A DNA stretch of 10,746 nucleotides from Gp22-AA3 sp964384905 (GCA_964384905.1 CAYLND010000125.1:1-10746); one strand, 5' to 3'. Counted from the first letter of the stretch, positions 1 to 6,661 are shown. The notes: generated by a model from the letters alone, not told the origin. Numbers and translations are program-made.

Positions 1-99
1 CGCGCGCCGATCCACCGAACTTCGGTTGCGCGCGCGGGCGTGCCCCGCGCCGCCGCCGGCCCCGCTCCCCCGGGCCTCGATCGACCTCGAGGCCGCTGT

Positions 100-128
100 T
101 TGACTTGCGGGGAGAGCGTTCCTATCAT
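100..128 (+). promoter_or_regulatory. Sigma70-like promoter for the MFS exporter gene
   Basis: TTGACT (100-105) and TATCAT (123-128) are separated by exactly 17 bases and match the -35/-10 consensus at 10 of 12 positions. This is striking in such GC-rich DNA. The predicted transcript start is near 135, downstream of the ATG at 127. If the promoter is real, translation must therefore begin further in, at the TTG at 160. The sequence match is seen directly; its activity is inferred. Confidence 0.5.
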
Positions 129-159
129 GCGGGCCTTCGCATCCATCCGAGGGGGCGCA

Positions 160-1416
160 TTGCAGAACCGGCGCGAGCTCGCGGTCCTCTTCCTGACGCT
201 CTTCCTGCTGATGCTGGGCGTCGGGATCATCATTCCGAACATCGCCTATCTCGCCCAGGAGAGCCGGGCCACGGCGTTCCAGATCAGTCTGCTGTTCACG
301 CTCTACTCCCTGATGCAGTTCCTGTTCGCCCCGTTCTGGGGTCATCTGTCCGACCGGATCGGGAGGAAGCCGGTGCTCCTGATCGGGCTGTTCGGGAACG
401 CCGTGGGGCTGGGGATGTTCGCGGCCTCCTCCGGGCTTCCCGGGCTGTACGCCGCCCGCGGTCTGTCGGGTCTCATGTCCTCCGCGGCGCTGCCGACCGC
501 GATGGCCTACGTGGCGGACGTCACGGACGACAGGAGCCGCGGCCGGGGCATGGGGCTCCTGGGCGCGGCCATGGGTCTGGGGTTCATCTTCGGTCCGGCC
601 ATCGGCGGGGCGCTTTCGGGCTTCGGCCACCACGTGCCGTTCCTGGCGGCCTCGATCCTGAACCTCGTCACCTGTCTTCTGGCGGTGGTGCTGCTGCGCG
701 AGAGTCTCGGAGCGAAGGGTCGCCACGCCGGCCCCTCCGACGTGCCGGTGTCCGTCATCGGAGCGGCGGAGGCGCCGCCGGTGGCGGCGGAGCCGCGCTT
801 CGTCCGGCCGTGGAAGGCGTTCTCGAGCCCCCTCCTCCCCTTCTATCTCGTGGCGTTCTTCGTCACCTTCGCGATGGCCGCGCTCGAGGCGATCTTCCCG
901 CTGTTCATCCAGGATCGGTTCGGCTTCGGCGCTCGCGACATGGGAACGATGTTCCTGTTCATGGGAACGGGGGTCTTCCTCGTGCAGGCGTTCCTCCTGG
1001 CCCGGTGGATCGCGGCGCTCGGCGAGGAGGACGTCCTGCTCTCGGGCCTCGTGGTGAACTCGATCGGCTTTCTGCTCGTGATCGCGGCGACCGGCCGGAT
1101 GTCGCTGACCGCGGCGCTGGTCGTGAGCGGGGTCGGCAATCAGGTGATGCGGCCGACCAACGCGTCCCTGCTCACCAAAAGGACGCGCCGCGGCAAGGGG
1201 GCTGCGATCGGCATCATGGATGCGTTCGATTCCGCCGGCCGGATCCTGGGGCCGATCGTGGCCGGCTCGCTGTACGGACCGGACCCGCGCTACCCGTATC
1301 TCGCCTCGGCGGCCATCCTGGCGACAGTCGGCGGTCTGTTGTGGGTGAGGAAGGCCCGACGGGACGGGGCGCGCCAGCCCGCTCCGGACGTCACTTCTTC
1401 TTCGGAGATGCCTTGA
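160..1416 (+). CDS. MFS transporter, DHA1 family (TetA/Bcr-like drug:H+ antiporter)
   Basis: This is an inner-membrane secondary transporter of the 12-helix major facilitator superfamily, most likely a proton-driven exporter of small molecules or drugs; the substrate is unknown. With the start used here it has 418 residues, normal for DHA1 proteins. Motif A (GHLSDRIGRKP, residues 61-71) lies in the loop between helices 2 and 3. The antiporter motif C (GLGFIFGPAIGG, residues 139-150) lies in helix 5. A hydrophilic loop of about 40 residues, rich in Ala and Pro, separates the two six-helix halves. The start is uncertain. TTG at 160 has GAGGGGG at 149-155 and gives the typical short MFS N-terminus (QNRRELAVLF). 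The ATG at 127 has GGGGAGAG at 109-116, but lies inside a predicted -10 box. A GTG at 40 is also open. The 3' end overlaps the convergent gene by 26 bases. Confidence 0.9.
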   Translation: MQNRRELAVLFLTLFLLMLGVGIIIPNIAYLAQESRATAFQISLLFTLYSLMQFLFAPFWGHLSDRIGRKPVLLIGLFGNAVGLGMFAASSGLPGLYAARGLSGLMSSAALPTAMAYVADVTDDRSRGRGMGLLGAAMGLGFIFGPAIGGALSGFGHHVPFLAASILNLVTCLLAVVLLRESLGAKGRHAGPSDVPVSVIGAAEAPPVAAEPRFVRPWKAFSSPLLPFYLVAFFVTFAMAALEAIFPLFIQDRFGFGARDMGTMFLFMGTGVFLVQAFLLARWIAALGEEDVLLSGLVVNSIGFLLVIAATGRMSLTAALVVSGVGNQVMRPTNASLLTKRTRRGKGAAIGIMDAFDSAGRILGPIVAGSLYGPDPRYPYLASAAILATVGGLLWVRKARRDGARQPAPDVTSSSEMP

Positions 1417-2020
1417 CGATGTGCTGGTCCAGCGGACGCAGATCGTTCACCACGATCTGCGTCACGCGGTTCTCGTCCACCAGGAAGTAGGTCCGCACGG
1501 TATTGTCGGCGTTGGCGTACTGGTACCTCTGGCGCTTGGGCGGATCGCTTCCGGGCCGGGGACGCGACGGACCGCGCGGGCGCTCGCCCGAGATCTCGAC
1601 GGGCCGCCCGTAGGCCTCGAGCAGGTCGTTGACCGTCGAGCCCTTGCCGATCCCCTTGCCGGTGCGGTAGGGGCCTTCGGCGATTCCCGGGTAGACGCCA
1701 TCGAGGTTGAAGCCGACCGAGGCCAGCTTGAGATCGCCCGGGTCGCCGACCGCGATGCAGGAGACGCCGATCTCTTCCACCTTGACGCTCATCGCGTCCT
1801 GCTGGCCGGAGAACGGCGACGACTCGGCCTTGGGAAATTTCTTCAGGAGCTCCTTCAGCGGCTGGCCGATGTAGACCAGACCGGGGACTCCGATGTGCAG
1901 CTCGATCGTCCGCGGGGGCTGTGCCGGCTTCGGCGGGCCGCCGGCGGCGCGCGCCACGGCGGGGAGTCCGAGCAGGAGAAGGATCGCCGCCGTCCTACGG
2001 GCCCGCCACGGGATGGACAT
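1391..2020 (-). CDS. Secreted protein of unknown function with an internal duplication
   Basis: I do not recognise this 209-residue protein. The ATG at 2020 is chosen because it opens a clear signal peptide: Arg-rich n-region (RARR), hydrophobic core AAILLLLGLP, and an AxA site (ARA, residues 23-25). A GGGAGG stands upstream with a rather long spacer of about 13 bases. The mature part seems to contain two related units. Each has a glycine-bearing turn followed by an amphipathic helix (IGQPLKELLKKFPK near 51-64; GKGSTVNDLLEAYGRP at 125-140) and then beta strands (near 78-107 and 166-193). The helix pattern Gxx(L/V)xxLLxx(F/Y)(P/G) recalls small SmpA/BLIP-like two-unit folds, but that is inference. 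A Pro/Arg-rich, probably disordered stretch lies at about 147-164, and the C-terminus is PKKK. There is one cysteine in the mature chain (C88). It has its own promoter and no operon partner. Confidence 0.75.
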   Translation of the reverse strand: MSIPWRARRTAAILLLLGLPAVARAAGGPPKPAQPPRTIELHIGVPGLVYIGQPLKELLKKFPKAESSPFSGQQDAMSVKVEEIGVSCIAVGDPGDLKLASVGFNLDGVYPGIAEGPYRTGKGIGKGSTVNDLLEAYGRPVEISGERPRGPSRPRPGSDPPKRQRYQYANADNTVRTYFLVDENRVTQIVVNDLRPLDQHIVKASPKKK

Positions 2021-2046
2021 GACCAGAACACCGCCTCCCGCGCCAT

Positions 2047-2058
2047 GTTGCCGGCAAC
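2047..2058. repeat. Perfect 12-bp palindrome GTTGCCGGCAAC
   Basis: GTTGCCGGCAAC equals its own reverse complement. It lies between the predicted extended -10 of the minus-strand gene and that gene's start codon, so it would sit in the 5' leader just after the transcript start. It could be a dimeric repressor site. It has no loop, so it is a poor RNA hairpin. Chance occurrence cannot be excluded. Confidence 0.35.
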
Positions 2059-2078
2059 GGCCGTCCGGCGCGGGCGGG

Positions 2079-2087
2079 ATTATAGCA
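2079..2087 (-). promoter_or_regulatory. Extended -10 promoter of the secreted-protein gene
   Basis: Read on the minus strand, this is TGCTATAAT: a perfect TATAAT with the TGn extension. No convincing -35 is present at the usual distance (the bases there are CCGGGG), which is tolerated in extended -10 promoters. The predicted transcript start is near 2072, giving a leader of about 50 bases before the ATG at 2020. Confidence 0.5.
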
Positions 2088-2133
2088 CGCCGCTCGCGGC
2101 GCCCCGGCGCGGCGGGCCGTGCGCGACTCGCGG

Positions 2134-2139
2134 TAGAAT
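2134..2139 (+). promoter_or_regulatory. Possible -10 box of the six-gene operon
   Basis: TAGAAT matches the -10 consensus at 5 of 6 positions and would start a transcript about 20 bases before the methyltransferase ATG. It leaves just enough room for the strong ribosome site GGAGG at 2156-2160. No -35 is recognisable 17 bases upstream (GGCGGG), so the call is tentative. Together with the minus-strand promoter it would make 2021-2165 a divergent promoter region. Confidence 0.3.
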
Positions 2140-2165
2140 GACGGTCACGCGACCCGGAGGACGAC

Positions 2166-2927
2166 ATGGCGGGCAAGGCGCAGCGGCGATCGTCGATCGT
2201 GCAGGCCGCGTTCGGGCGTCAGGCCCGCGCGTTCGCGCGCAGCCCGCTGCAGACCGATCCGGAGCGGCTGCGGCGCCTGCTGGAGTATCTGGGTCCGCGC
2301 CCGGGCGAGCGGGCGCTCGACGTCGCCTGCGGGCCCGGGATCGTGACGTCGGCGCTCGACGCGGTGGGCGTCCTGTCGTTCGGGATCGATCTGACGCTCG
2401 AGATGATCCGGGAGGCCGGCGCGCGCGGCGGGGACTATCTCCAGGGCGACGTGGAGCGCCTGCCTTTGAAGGACGCGACGTTCGACGTCGCGGTCTGCCG
2501 CAACTCCTTCCACCATTTCGCGGACCCCGAGGGCGTCGCGCGCGAGATGGCGCGCGTGCTGCGCCGGGGCGGGCGGATCGTCGTGGAGGACATGTGCGCC
2601 CCGGAGGACCCCGGGGAGCGCGCCTATCACGAGACCATCGAGCGGCTGCGAGACGTCGCGCACGTGCGCACGCTCTCCCGGGCCGAGTTCCGCGCCCTGG
2701 CCGGGGCGGCCGGCTTCGCCGCGTATGACGACCGGCCCGCGTCCTTCGTCATCGACTTCGACGAGTGGATGGACCGGGCCTTCCCTGCTCCGGCCGACCG
2801 GGAGCAGGCGCGCCGGATGATGCAGGACTCGGTGGGGCTGCGGCGCGGCGGGCTGCGCGTGTGGACCGAGAACGGCCGGCTGAAGTTCGAGCGGCAGAGC
2901 CTCCTCTGGAGCGGCGTGCGGGTGTGA
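2166..2927 (+). CDS. Class I SAM-dependent methyltransferase (type 11, UbiE-like)
   Basis: This is a cytoplasmic methyltransferase of 253 residues that transfers a methyl group from S-adenosylmethionine to an unidentified small molecule. The glycine-rich SAM motif I is LDVACGPG (residues 51-58). The acidic residue at the end of strand 2 is D75 (GIDLT), and GDVERLPL (94-101) is the typical adenine-contact segment. SFHHF (114-118) followed by the VLRRGGR turn (131-137) matches the Methyltransf_11 pattern. The C-terminal third (about 150-253) is probably the substrate-binding part and gives no specificity clue. The ATG is supported by GGAGG five bases upstream. It is the first gene of a tight same-strand run, and the next gene starts seven bases after its stop. 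UbiE itself is unlikely, because no quinone-pathway genes are near. Confidence 0.88.
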   Translation: MAGKAQRRSSIVQAAFGRQARAFARSPLQTDPERLRRLLEYLGPRPGERALDVACGPGIVTSALDAVGVLSFGIDLTLEMIREAGARGGDYLQGDVERLPLKDATFDVAVCRNSFHHFADPEGVAREMARVLRRGGRIVVEDMCAPEDPGERAYHETIERLRDVAHVRTLSRAEFRALAGAAGFAAYDDRPASFVIDFDEWMDRAFPAPADREQARRMMQDSVGLRRGGLRVWTENGRLKFERQSLLWSGVRV

Positions 2928-2934
2928 TGCGACG

Positions 2935-3504
2935 ATGCACGGCGCGGAGTGGACGCACGATGACGGCAGCGGTCCCTACCGGCACTGCCCGCGCTGCGGC
3001 GGCGGGCTGGTCGAGCGGGTGGTCCTGCGTCACGACCCACCGCGGCTGGTGTGCTCCGCCTGCGCGTTCGTGTTCTATCTCGACCCGAAGGTGGCGGTCG
3101 GCGCGATCTGCCGCTCGGGCGGCCGGATCGTGATGCTGCGCCGCGCCATCGAGCCGGCGTACGGCAAGTGGGTCTTCCCCGGCGGCTATGTCGATCGCGG
3201 CGAGACTCTGGAGGCGGCGGCGAGGCGCGAGACGCTCGAGGAGATCGGGGCCGACGTCCGCCTGACCCGACTGGTCAACGTCTATTCCTACGCGGGGACG
3301 CCGGTGATCGTCGTGGTGTACGAGGCCGAGATCGTGGGCGGAACGATCCGCGGCGGCGAGGAGGCTCTCGAGGTGCGCACCTTCGCCCCCGACGAGATCC
3401 CGTGGGACGCTCTGGCCTTCCGCAGCACGCGGGAGGCGCTCATCGACAGCCTGCGCGTGGCCGCGCCCGGCGGCGCCGGCGCGCGCGGCGAGGGGAGGGA
3501 CTGA
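2935..3504 (+). CDS. Nudix hydrolase with N-terminal zinc ribbon
   Basis: This hydrolase (189 residues) cleaves a nucleoside diphosphate linked to another moiety, using metal ions bound by the Nudix helix. The Nudix box runs from G84 to A106 and fits Gx5Ex7REuxEExGu, with G84, E90, R98, E99, E102, E103 and G105 all present. The only deviation is T100 where a bulky aliphatic is usual. The N-terminus carries two CxxC pairs (C18/C21 and C40/C43) that form a zinc ribbon. This arrangement is seen in NudC-like NADH pyrophosphatases and in many uncharacterised ADP-ribose/NAD-type Nudix proteins. The SQPWPFPxS signature of true NudC is not seen, so the substrate is left open. The protein ends in a Gly/Ala/Arg-rich tail. 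Its stop overlaps the next start (TGATG), which implies translational coupling. Its own ribosome site is weak. Confidence 0.9.
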   Translation: MHGAEWTHDDGSGPYRHCPRCGGGLVERVVLRHDPPRLVCSACAFVFYLDPKVAVGAICRSGGRIVMLRRAIEPAYGKWVFPGGYVDRGETLEAAARRETLEEIGADVRLTRLVNVYSYAGTPVIVVVYEAEIVGGTIRGGEEALEVRTFAPDEIPWDALAFRSTREALIDSLRVAAPGGAGARGEGRD

Positions 3505-4304
3505 TGCGGCTGGAGGGGCGGGTGGCGGTGGTGACCGGGGGAGCGCGCGGCATCGGACGGGCGATCGCCGAGCTGTTCTACGGGGAAGGCGCCCGCGTCG
3601 CCGTCGCCTCGCGCAACACCAAGAATCTCCAGGCCTTCACGACCGGGCTGAACACGGGCGATCACCGTATCGTGCCGTTCCGCTGCGACGTCACCGACCG
3701 GGACCAGGTCGAGGTGATGATCGGCAACGTGGTGGAGGTGTGGGACCGCATCGACATCCTGGTGAACAACTCGGGGATCTCCGGGCTGACGCCGATCGAG
3801 GCAGGAGACGCCCCGGAGGCGGACCAGGCGATCGAGGCCCGATGGCACGAGATCCTCTCCACCAACCTGACCGGCCCGTACTACTGCACGCGCGAAGCGG
3901 TCCGGCACATGCCCTCGGACGGGAACGGCCGCGTGATCAATCTCTCCTCGGTCCTGGGGAAGTTCGGCGTTCCCGGCTACGCCGCCTACTGCGCCAGCAA
4001 GCACGGGATCGTCGGCTTCACGAAGGCGCTGGCGCTGGAGCTGGCGCCCCGCCGGATCACGGTCAACGCGCTCTGCCCGGGCTGGGTGACGACCGACATG
4101 GCGGCGCAGGGCGTCGCCGACGGGGCCCGGCGCCAGGGCCTCACGCCCGACGAGTTCCGCCGTCGCGCGGAGAGCGCCGTTCCTCTCGGGCGCTTCATCG
4201 CGCCCGAGGAGGTGGCGCGTCTGGCGCTGTTCCTCGCGTCCGACGCGGGGGGCGGCATCACCGGCCAGTCGATCAACATCGACGGCGGGGCGGCGATGTG
4301 GTGA
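3504..4304 (+). CDS. Short-chain dehydrogenase/reductase (classical SDR, FabG-like)
   Basis: This is an NAD(P)-dependent oxidoreductase of 266 residues. It has the cofactor motif TGGARGIG (11-18), NNSG (88-91, the classical NNAG with Ser for Ala), and the catalytic set N121, S149, Y162 and K166 (YCASK), with the usual 13-residue Ser-Tyr spacing. R37 after strand 2 (ASRN) replaces the Asp of NAD-dependent enzymes and suggests NADP(H). The PGWVTTDM loop and the IDGG end are typical of 3-oxoacyl reductases and 3-hydroxyacyl dehydrogenases. The segment between NNSG and the conserved Trp is about eight residues longer than in FabG as I remember it, so a different substrate is possible. The open frame extends upstream to 3051, but the ATG at 3504 starts exactly at the family N-terminus and overlaps the Nudix stop. 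The next gene overlaps its stop by four bases (GTGA). Confidence 0.92.
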   Translation: MRLEGRVAVVTGGARGIGRAIAELFYGEGARVAVASRNTKNLQAFTTGLNTGDHRIVPFRCDVTDRDQVEVMIGNVVEVWDRIDILVNNSGISGLTPIEAGDAPEADQAIEARWHEILSTNLTGPYYCTREAVRHMPSDGNGRVINLSSVLGKFGVPGYAAYCASKHGIVGFTKALALELAPRRITVNALCPGWVTTDMAAQGVADGARRQGLTPDEFRRRAESAVPLGRFIAPEEVARLALFLASDAGGGITGQSINIDGGAAMW

Positions 4305-4747
4305 GCGCGGCGACGGCGGTCGACGGGTACGCGCTGGCGCTCCGGGTGGACGTGCGCTTCCGTGACATGGACAGCATGGGGCACGTGAACAACGCGGTCT
4401 TCTTCACGTATTTCGAGAACGCCCGCATCGCCTACTGGAAGGCGGTGCCGGCGATACGGACGCGGCGCGCCCTGGATTACATCCTGGCCCGGGCCGAGTG
4501 CGATTTCCGCAGCCCCGTCACCCTCGAGGACGAGCTGACCTGCCACATCCGCGTCGGCTCGTTCGGCCGCACCTCGTTCACGTTCGAGTACCTGCTGCGC
4601 GAGGAGAGGACCGGCCGTGTCGTGGCCGAGGGCCGCACCGTGCAGGCGATATACGACTATGCCGCCCGCAGGACCCGGCCGATCGACGACGGCCTGAAGG
4701 CGGCCATCCGGGAATTCGAGAAGCGGGAGATCCCGTCCCGCGTCTGA
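4301..4747 (+). CDS. Acyl-CoA thioesterase, 4HBT/YbgC-like hotdog family
   Basis: This probably hydrolyses an acyl-CoA or aryl-CoA thioester in the cytoplasm. It has 148 residues, the usual size for a single hotdog domain. The signature RDMDSMGHVNNAVFFTYFE (residues 21-39) carries the candidate catalytic acid D24 in the position of the active-site Asp of 4-hydroxybenzoyl-CoA thioesterase, followed by the hotdog helix. The GTG at 4301 is chosen because it overlaps the SDR stop (GTGA) and places the first strand (ALALRVDVRF) at the N-terminus. Another GTG lies at 4298. An SDR directly followed by a hotdog thioesterase suggests they act on related acyl thioesters. The chain length or ring specificity cannot be read from the sequence. 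Confidence 0.88.
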   Translation: MSAATAVDGYALALRVDVRFRDMDSMGHVNNAVFFTYFENARIAYWKAVPAIRTRRALDYILARAECDFRSPVTLEDELTCHIRVGSFGRTSFTFEYLLREERTGRVVAEGRTVQAIYDYAARRTRPIDDGLKAAIREFEKREIPSRV

Positions 4748-4760
4748 ACGGGAGGTGGAG

Positions 4761-5276
4761 ATGGGCAAGGGCAGCGTCGCGATCCTGGTCGAGGACGATT
4801 ATCAGGACATGGAGGTCTGGGTGCCGCTCTATCGCCTGCGCGAGGAGGGCCACCGGACCGTGGTCGTGGGCCCGGCGGCCAGGGAGTACGTCTCGAAGCA
4901 CGGCTATCCGATCGCGGCCGAGATGGCGGCCGCGCAGGCGCGCGCCGGCGACTTCGCCGGCGTGGTGATCCCCGGCGGCTGGGCGCCGGACCGCCTGCGG
5001 CAGGACCCCGCGGTCCTGAAGCTGGTGCGCGATCTGTCCGAGTCCCGGCGCGTGGTCGCCGCGATCTGCCACGCCGGCTGGGTCCTGGCCTCCGCCGGGA
5101 TCGCCCGGGGCCGGCGTCTCACCTGCTACCAGGCCATCCGGGACGACCTCGTGCACGCCGGGGCGGAGGTCGTCGATCAGGAGGTGGTCCGGGACGGCCA
5201 TCTGATCACCGCGCGCAAGCCGGACGACCTGCCCGCCTTCTGCCGCGAGCTCGTCAAGGCGCTGCGCGAGGTGTAG
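4761..5276 (+). CDS. DJ-1/PfpI family protein (class I glutamine amidotransferase-like)
   Basis: This 171-residue protein has the DJ-1/PfpI fold. The nucleophile elbow AICHAGW (residues 101-107) supplies C103 followed by H104, and PGGWAPDRLR (71-80) forms the oxyanion-side loop. Family members act as intracellular proteases, chaperones, or glyoxalase/deglycase-type enzymes; which applies here is unknown. Compared with the archaeal PfpI sequence as I remember it, the acidic residue that contacts the cysteine is Asp (D13) rather than Glu. The ATG at 4761 has GGAGG five bases upstream (4751-4755). It starts 13 bases after the thioesterase stop in the same operon. Its presence beside a Nudix hydrolase and an SDR fits a role in removing reactive metabolites, but that is inference. 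Confidence 0.9.
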   Translation: MGKGSVAILVEDDYQDMEVWVPLYRLREEGHRTVVVGPAAREYVSKHGYPIAAEMAAAQARAGDFAGVVIPGGWAPDRLRQDPAVLKLVRDLSESRRVVAAICHAGWVLASAGIARGRRLTCYQAIRDDLVHAGAEVVDQEVVRDGHLITARKPDDLPAFCRELVKALREV

Positions 5277-5293
5277 GCGCCGCGGCGGCCGGC

Positions 5294-6145
5294 GTGCTGC
5301 ACCCGCGCCTGAGGATCGGAGCCTCGAGCTGGAGCGCCCCGTCATGGGAGGGAGTCTTCTATCCTGCGGGGACGGCACCGGGCGACTCTCTGCGGCACTA
5401 CGCCGCCCGTCTCGATACGGTGGAGGTCGACGCGACCTTCTACCGGATTCCCGCCGATCGGACGGTCGACGGCTGGCGCGACCGGACTCCGCCCGGCTTC
5501 CTGTTCGCCGCGAAGTTTCCCCAGTCGATCACCCACGAAAGGCTGCTGTCGGATTGCGGCCGGGAGTGCGGCGCGTTCCTGAGGGCGATGGATCGGCTGG
5601 GCGACAAGCTCGGTCCGCTCCTCCTGCAGTTCCGCTACTTCCGCCGTGACGAGTTCCCGGACCCCAAGCCGTTCCTCGACCGTCTCGAGGTGTTCCTCGC
5701 GGGGCTGCCGCGCGGCCGGCGCTACGCCGTCGAGGTGCGCAACAAGTCGTTCGTGAACGCCCGCCTGCTCGAGCTCCTGCGGCATCACGGGGTGGCGCTC
5801 GCTCTCATCGATCACCCGTGGTTCTTCGGGGTCGACCGCCTGGCGCGCGCCCCCGACCTGCTGACCGCCGAGTTCGCCTACGTCCGCTGGCTGGGCGATC
5901 GCGCGGCCATCGAGCGGCGGACCACCCGCTGGGATCGCCTGATCGTGAACCGGACGCGCGACATGGGACGCTGGGTCCCCGCCATCCGCGGCATCCTGGA
6001 CCGCGGTCGGACGGTCTACGGCTACTTCAACAACCACTATGCCGGGTACGCGATCGGCTCGATCGATCTGTTCCGGAGCGTCTGGGAGGGCGCGGGTCTC
6101 AGCGCTTCCGGCGCGCCGGGCGGACCCGCGTCCCCAGGGCGCTGA
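5294..6145 (+). CDS. DUF72 (YecE-like) family protein
   Basis: This is a 283-residue member of the DUF72 family, a TIM-barrel-like fold of unknown biochemical role found widely in bacteria and archaea. Recognisable family segments are the N-terminal IGASSW (residues 8-13), VEVDATFYRIP (43-53), FAAKFPQSITHE (70-81), the strand with AVEVRNKSF, and YGYFNNHYAGYA near the C-terminus. No signal peptide is visible. The GTG at 5294 is the only reasonable start and has no clear ribosome site, so it may depend on coupling to the upstream gene, whose stop is 17 bases away. It ends the plus-strand run. Its last 47 bases, coding a Gly/Ala/Ser/Pro-rich tail, overlap the 3' end of the convergent gene. Confidence 0.88.
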   Translation: MLHPRLRIGASSWSAPSWEGVFYPAGTAPGDSLRHYAARLDTVEVDATFYRIPADRTVDGWRDRTPPGFLFAAKFPQSITHERLLSDCGRECGAFLRAMDRLGDKLGPLLLQFRYFRRDEFPDPKPFLDRLEVFLAGLPRGRRYAVEVRNKSFVNARLLELLRHHGVALALIDHPWFFGVDRLARAPDLLTAEFAYVRWLGDRAAIERRTTRWDRLIVNRTRDMGRWVPAIRGILDRGRTVYGYFNNHYAGYAIGSIDLFRSVWEGAGLSASGAPGGPASPGR

Positions 6146-6563
6146 TCCCGGAGGCGGCGACCTCGCGGTCCTGCTGGATGGTGCCGCTGCTGCAGCCGAT
6201 CCCCCCGACGATGTGGCCGTCGACGTAGATCGGCAGGCCGCCCCCGACGATCATGAAGCGGCCGTTGTTGCTGACGTGGATTCCGAACGCCGGCCGGCCG
6301 GGACCGGCGATCTCGGCGTACTCGTGCGTGGCGCGGCGCGCGCAGGCGGCGGTCCAGGCCTTGGAGATGGCGATGTCGATGCTGCTCAGCTTGGCGCCGT
6401 CCATGCGGTTGAACACCAGCAGGTGCCCGGAATCGTCGACGACGGCGATGTCCATCGGCACGCCGATCGCGGCGGCCTTGCGGGCGGCGGCCGCCATGAT
6501 CAGGCGGGCTCCTTGCAGGCTCAACCGCGGCGTGTTGCGGAACACGTACTCTGCCTTGGGCAT
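6099..6563 (-). CDS. GlcG/HbpS family (DUF336) haem-binding-type protein
   Basis: This 154-residue protein matches the DUF336 family. The core strand is IAVVDDSGHLLVFNRMDGA (39-57), followed by SSIDIAISKAWTA, then GGGLPIYVDGHIVGGIGCSS (107-126), and the ending TIQQDREVAASG. Known members include GlcG, encoded with glycolate oxidase, and Streptomyces HbpS, a haem-binding protein that modulates the sensor kinase SenS. No glycolate oxidase genes are in view. No signal peptide is seen, so it is probably cytoplasmic, unlike HbpS. The ATG at 6563 follows GGGGGAGGTC with tight spacing. It is transcribed away from the YfiR-kinase pair, so 6564-6837 is a shared divergent control region. The C-terminus is basic (RPARRKR). 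Haem binding is family knowledge only; no haem ligand can be assigned here. Confidence 0.87.
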   Translation of the reverse strand: MPKAEYVFRNTPRLSLQGARLIMAAAARKAAAIGVPMDIAVVDDSGHLLVFNRMDGAKLSSIDIAISKAWTAACARRATHEYAEIAGPGRPAFGIHVSNNGRFMIVGGGLPIYVDGHIVGGIGCSSGTIQQDREVAASGISALGTRVRPARRKR

Positions 6564-6631
6564 GACCTCCCCCGGGGCCCTGCGAACGAGACCCTGACCC
6601 GATCAGGGCATCGCGGGCAGATTTTTGACGG

Positions 6632-6637
6632 AGTATA
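6632..6637 (-). promoter_or_regulatory. Possible -10 box of the GlcG/HbpS-family gene
   Basis: TATACT on the minus strand matches the -10 consensus at 5 of 6 positions and lies about 70 bases before the ATG at 6563. It sits inside a small AT-richer island (6621-6643), unusual for this DNA. The -35 position reads CCGCGG, so an activator would be needed. The surrounding ACGG-6-CCGT (6629-6642) is a weak inverted repeat. Confidence 0.3.
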
Positions 6638-6661
6638 CCGTAATCCGGGCGGTGCCGCGGC

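Noticed and set aside
1421..2728. A 435-codon plus-strand frame across the secreted-protein gene and the methyltransferase gene
   Set aside because: It shows no motif and runs through a divergent promoter region. Both real genes in other frames have signal peptide or SAM motifs and good starts.
3051..3503. Upstream extension of the SDR frame
   Set aside because: It overlaps the Nudix gene in another frame and has Arg-rich shadow composition. The true N-terminus is at the ATG at 3504, right before the cofactor motif.
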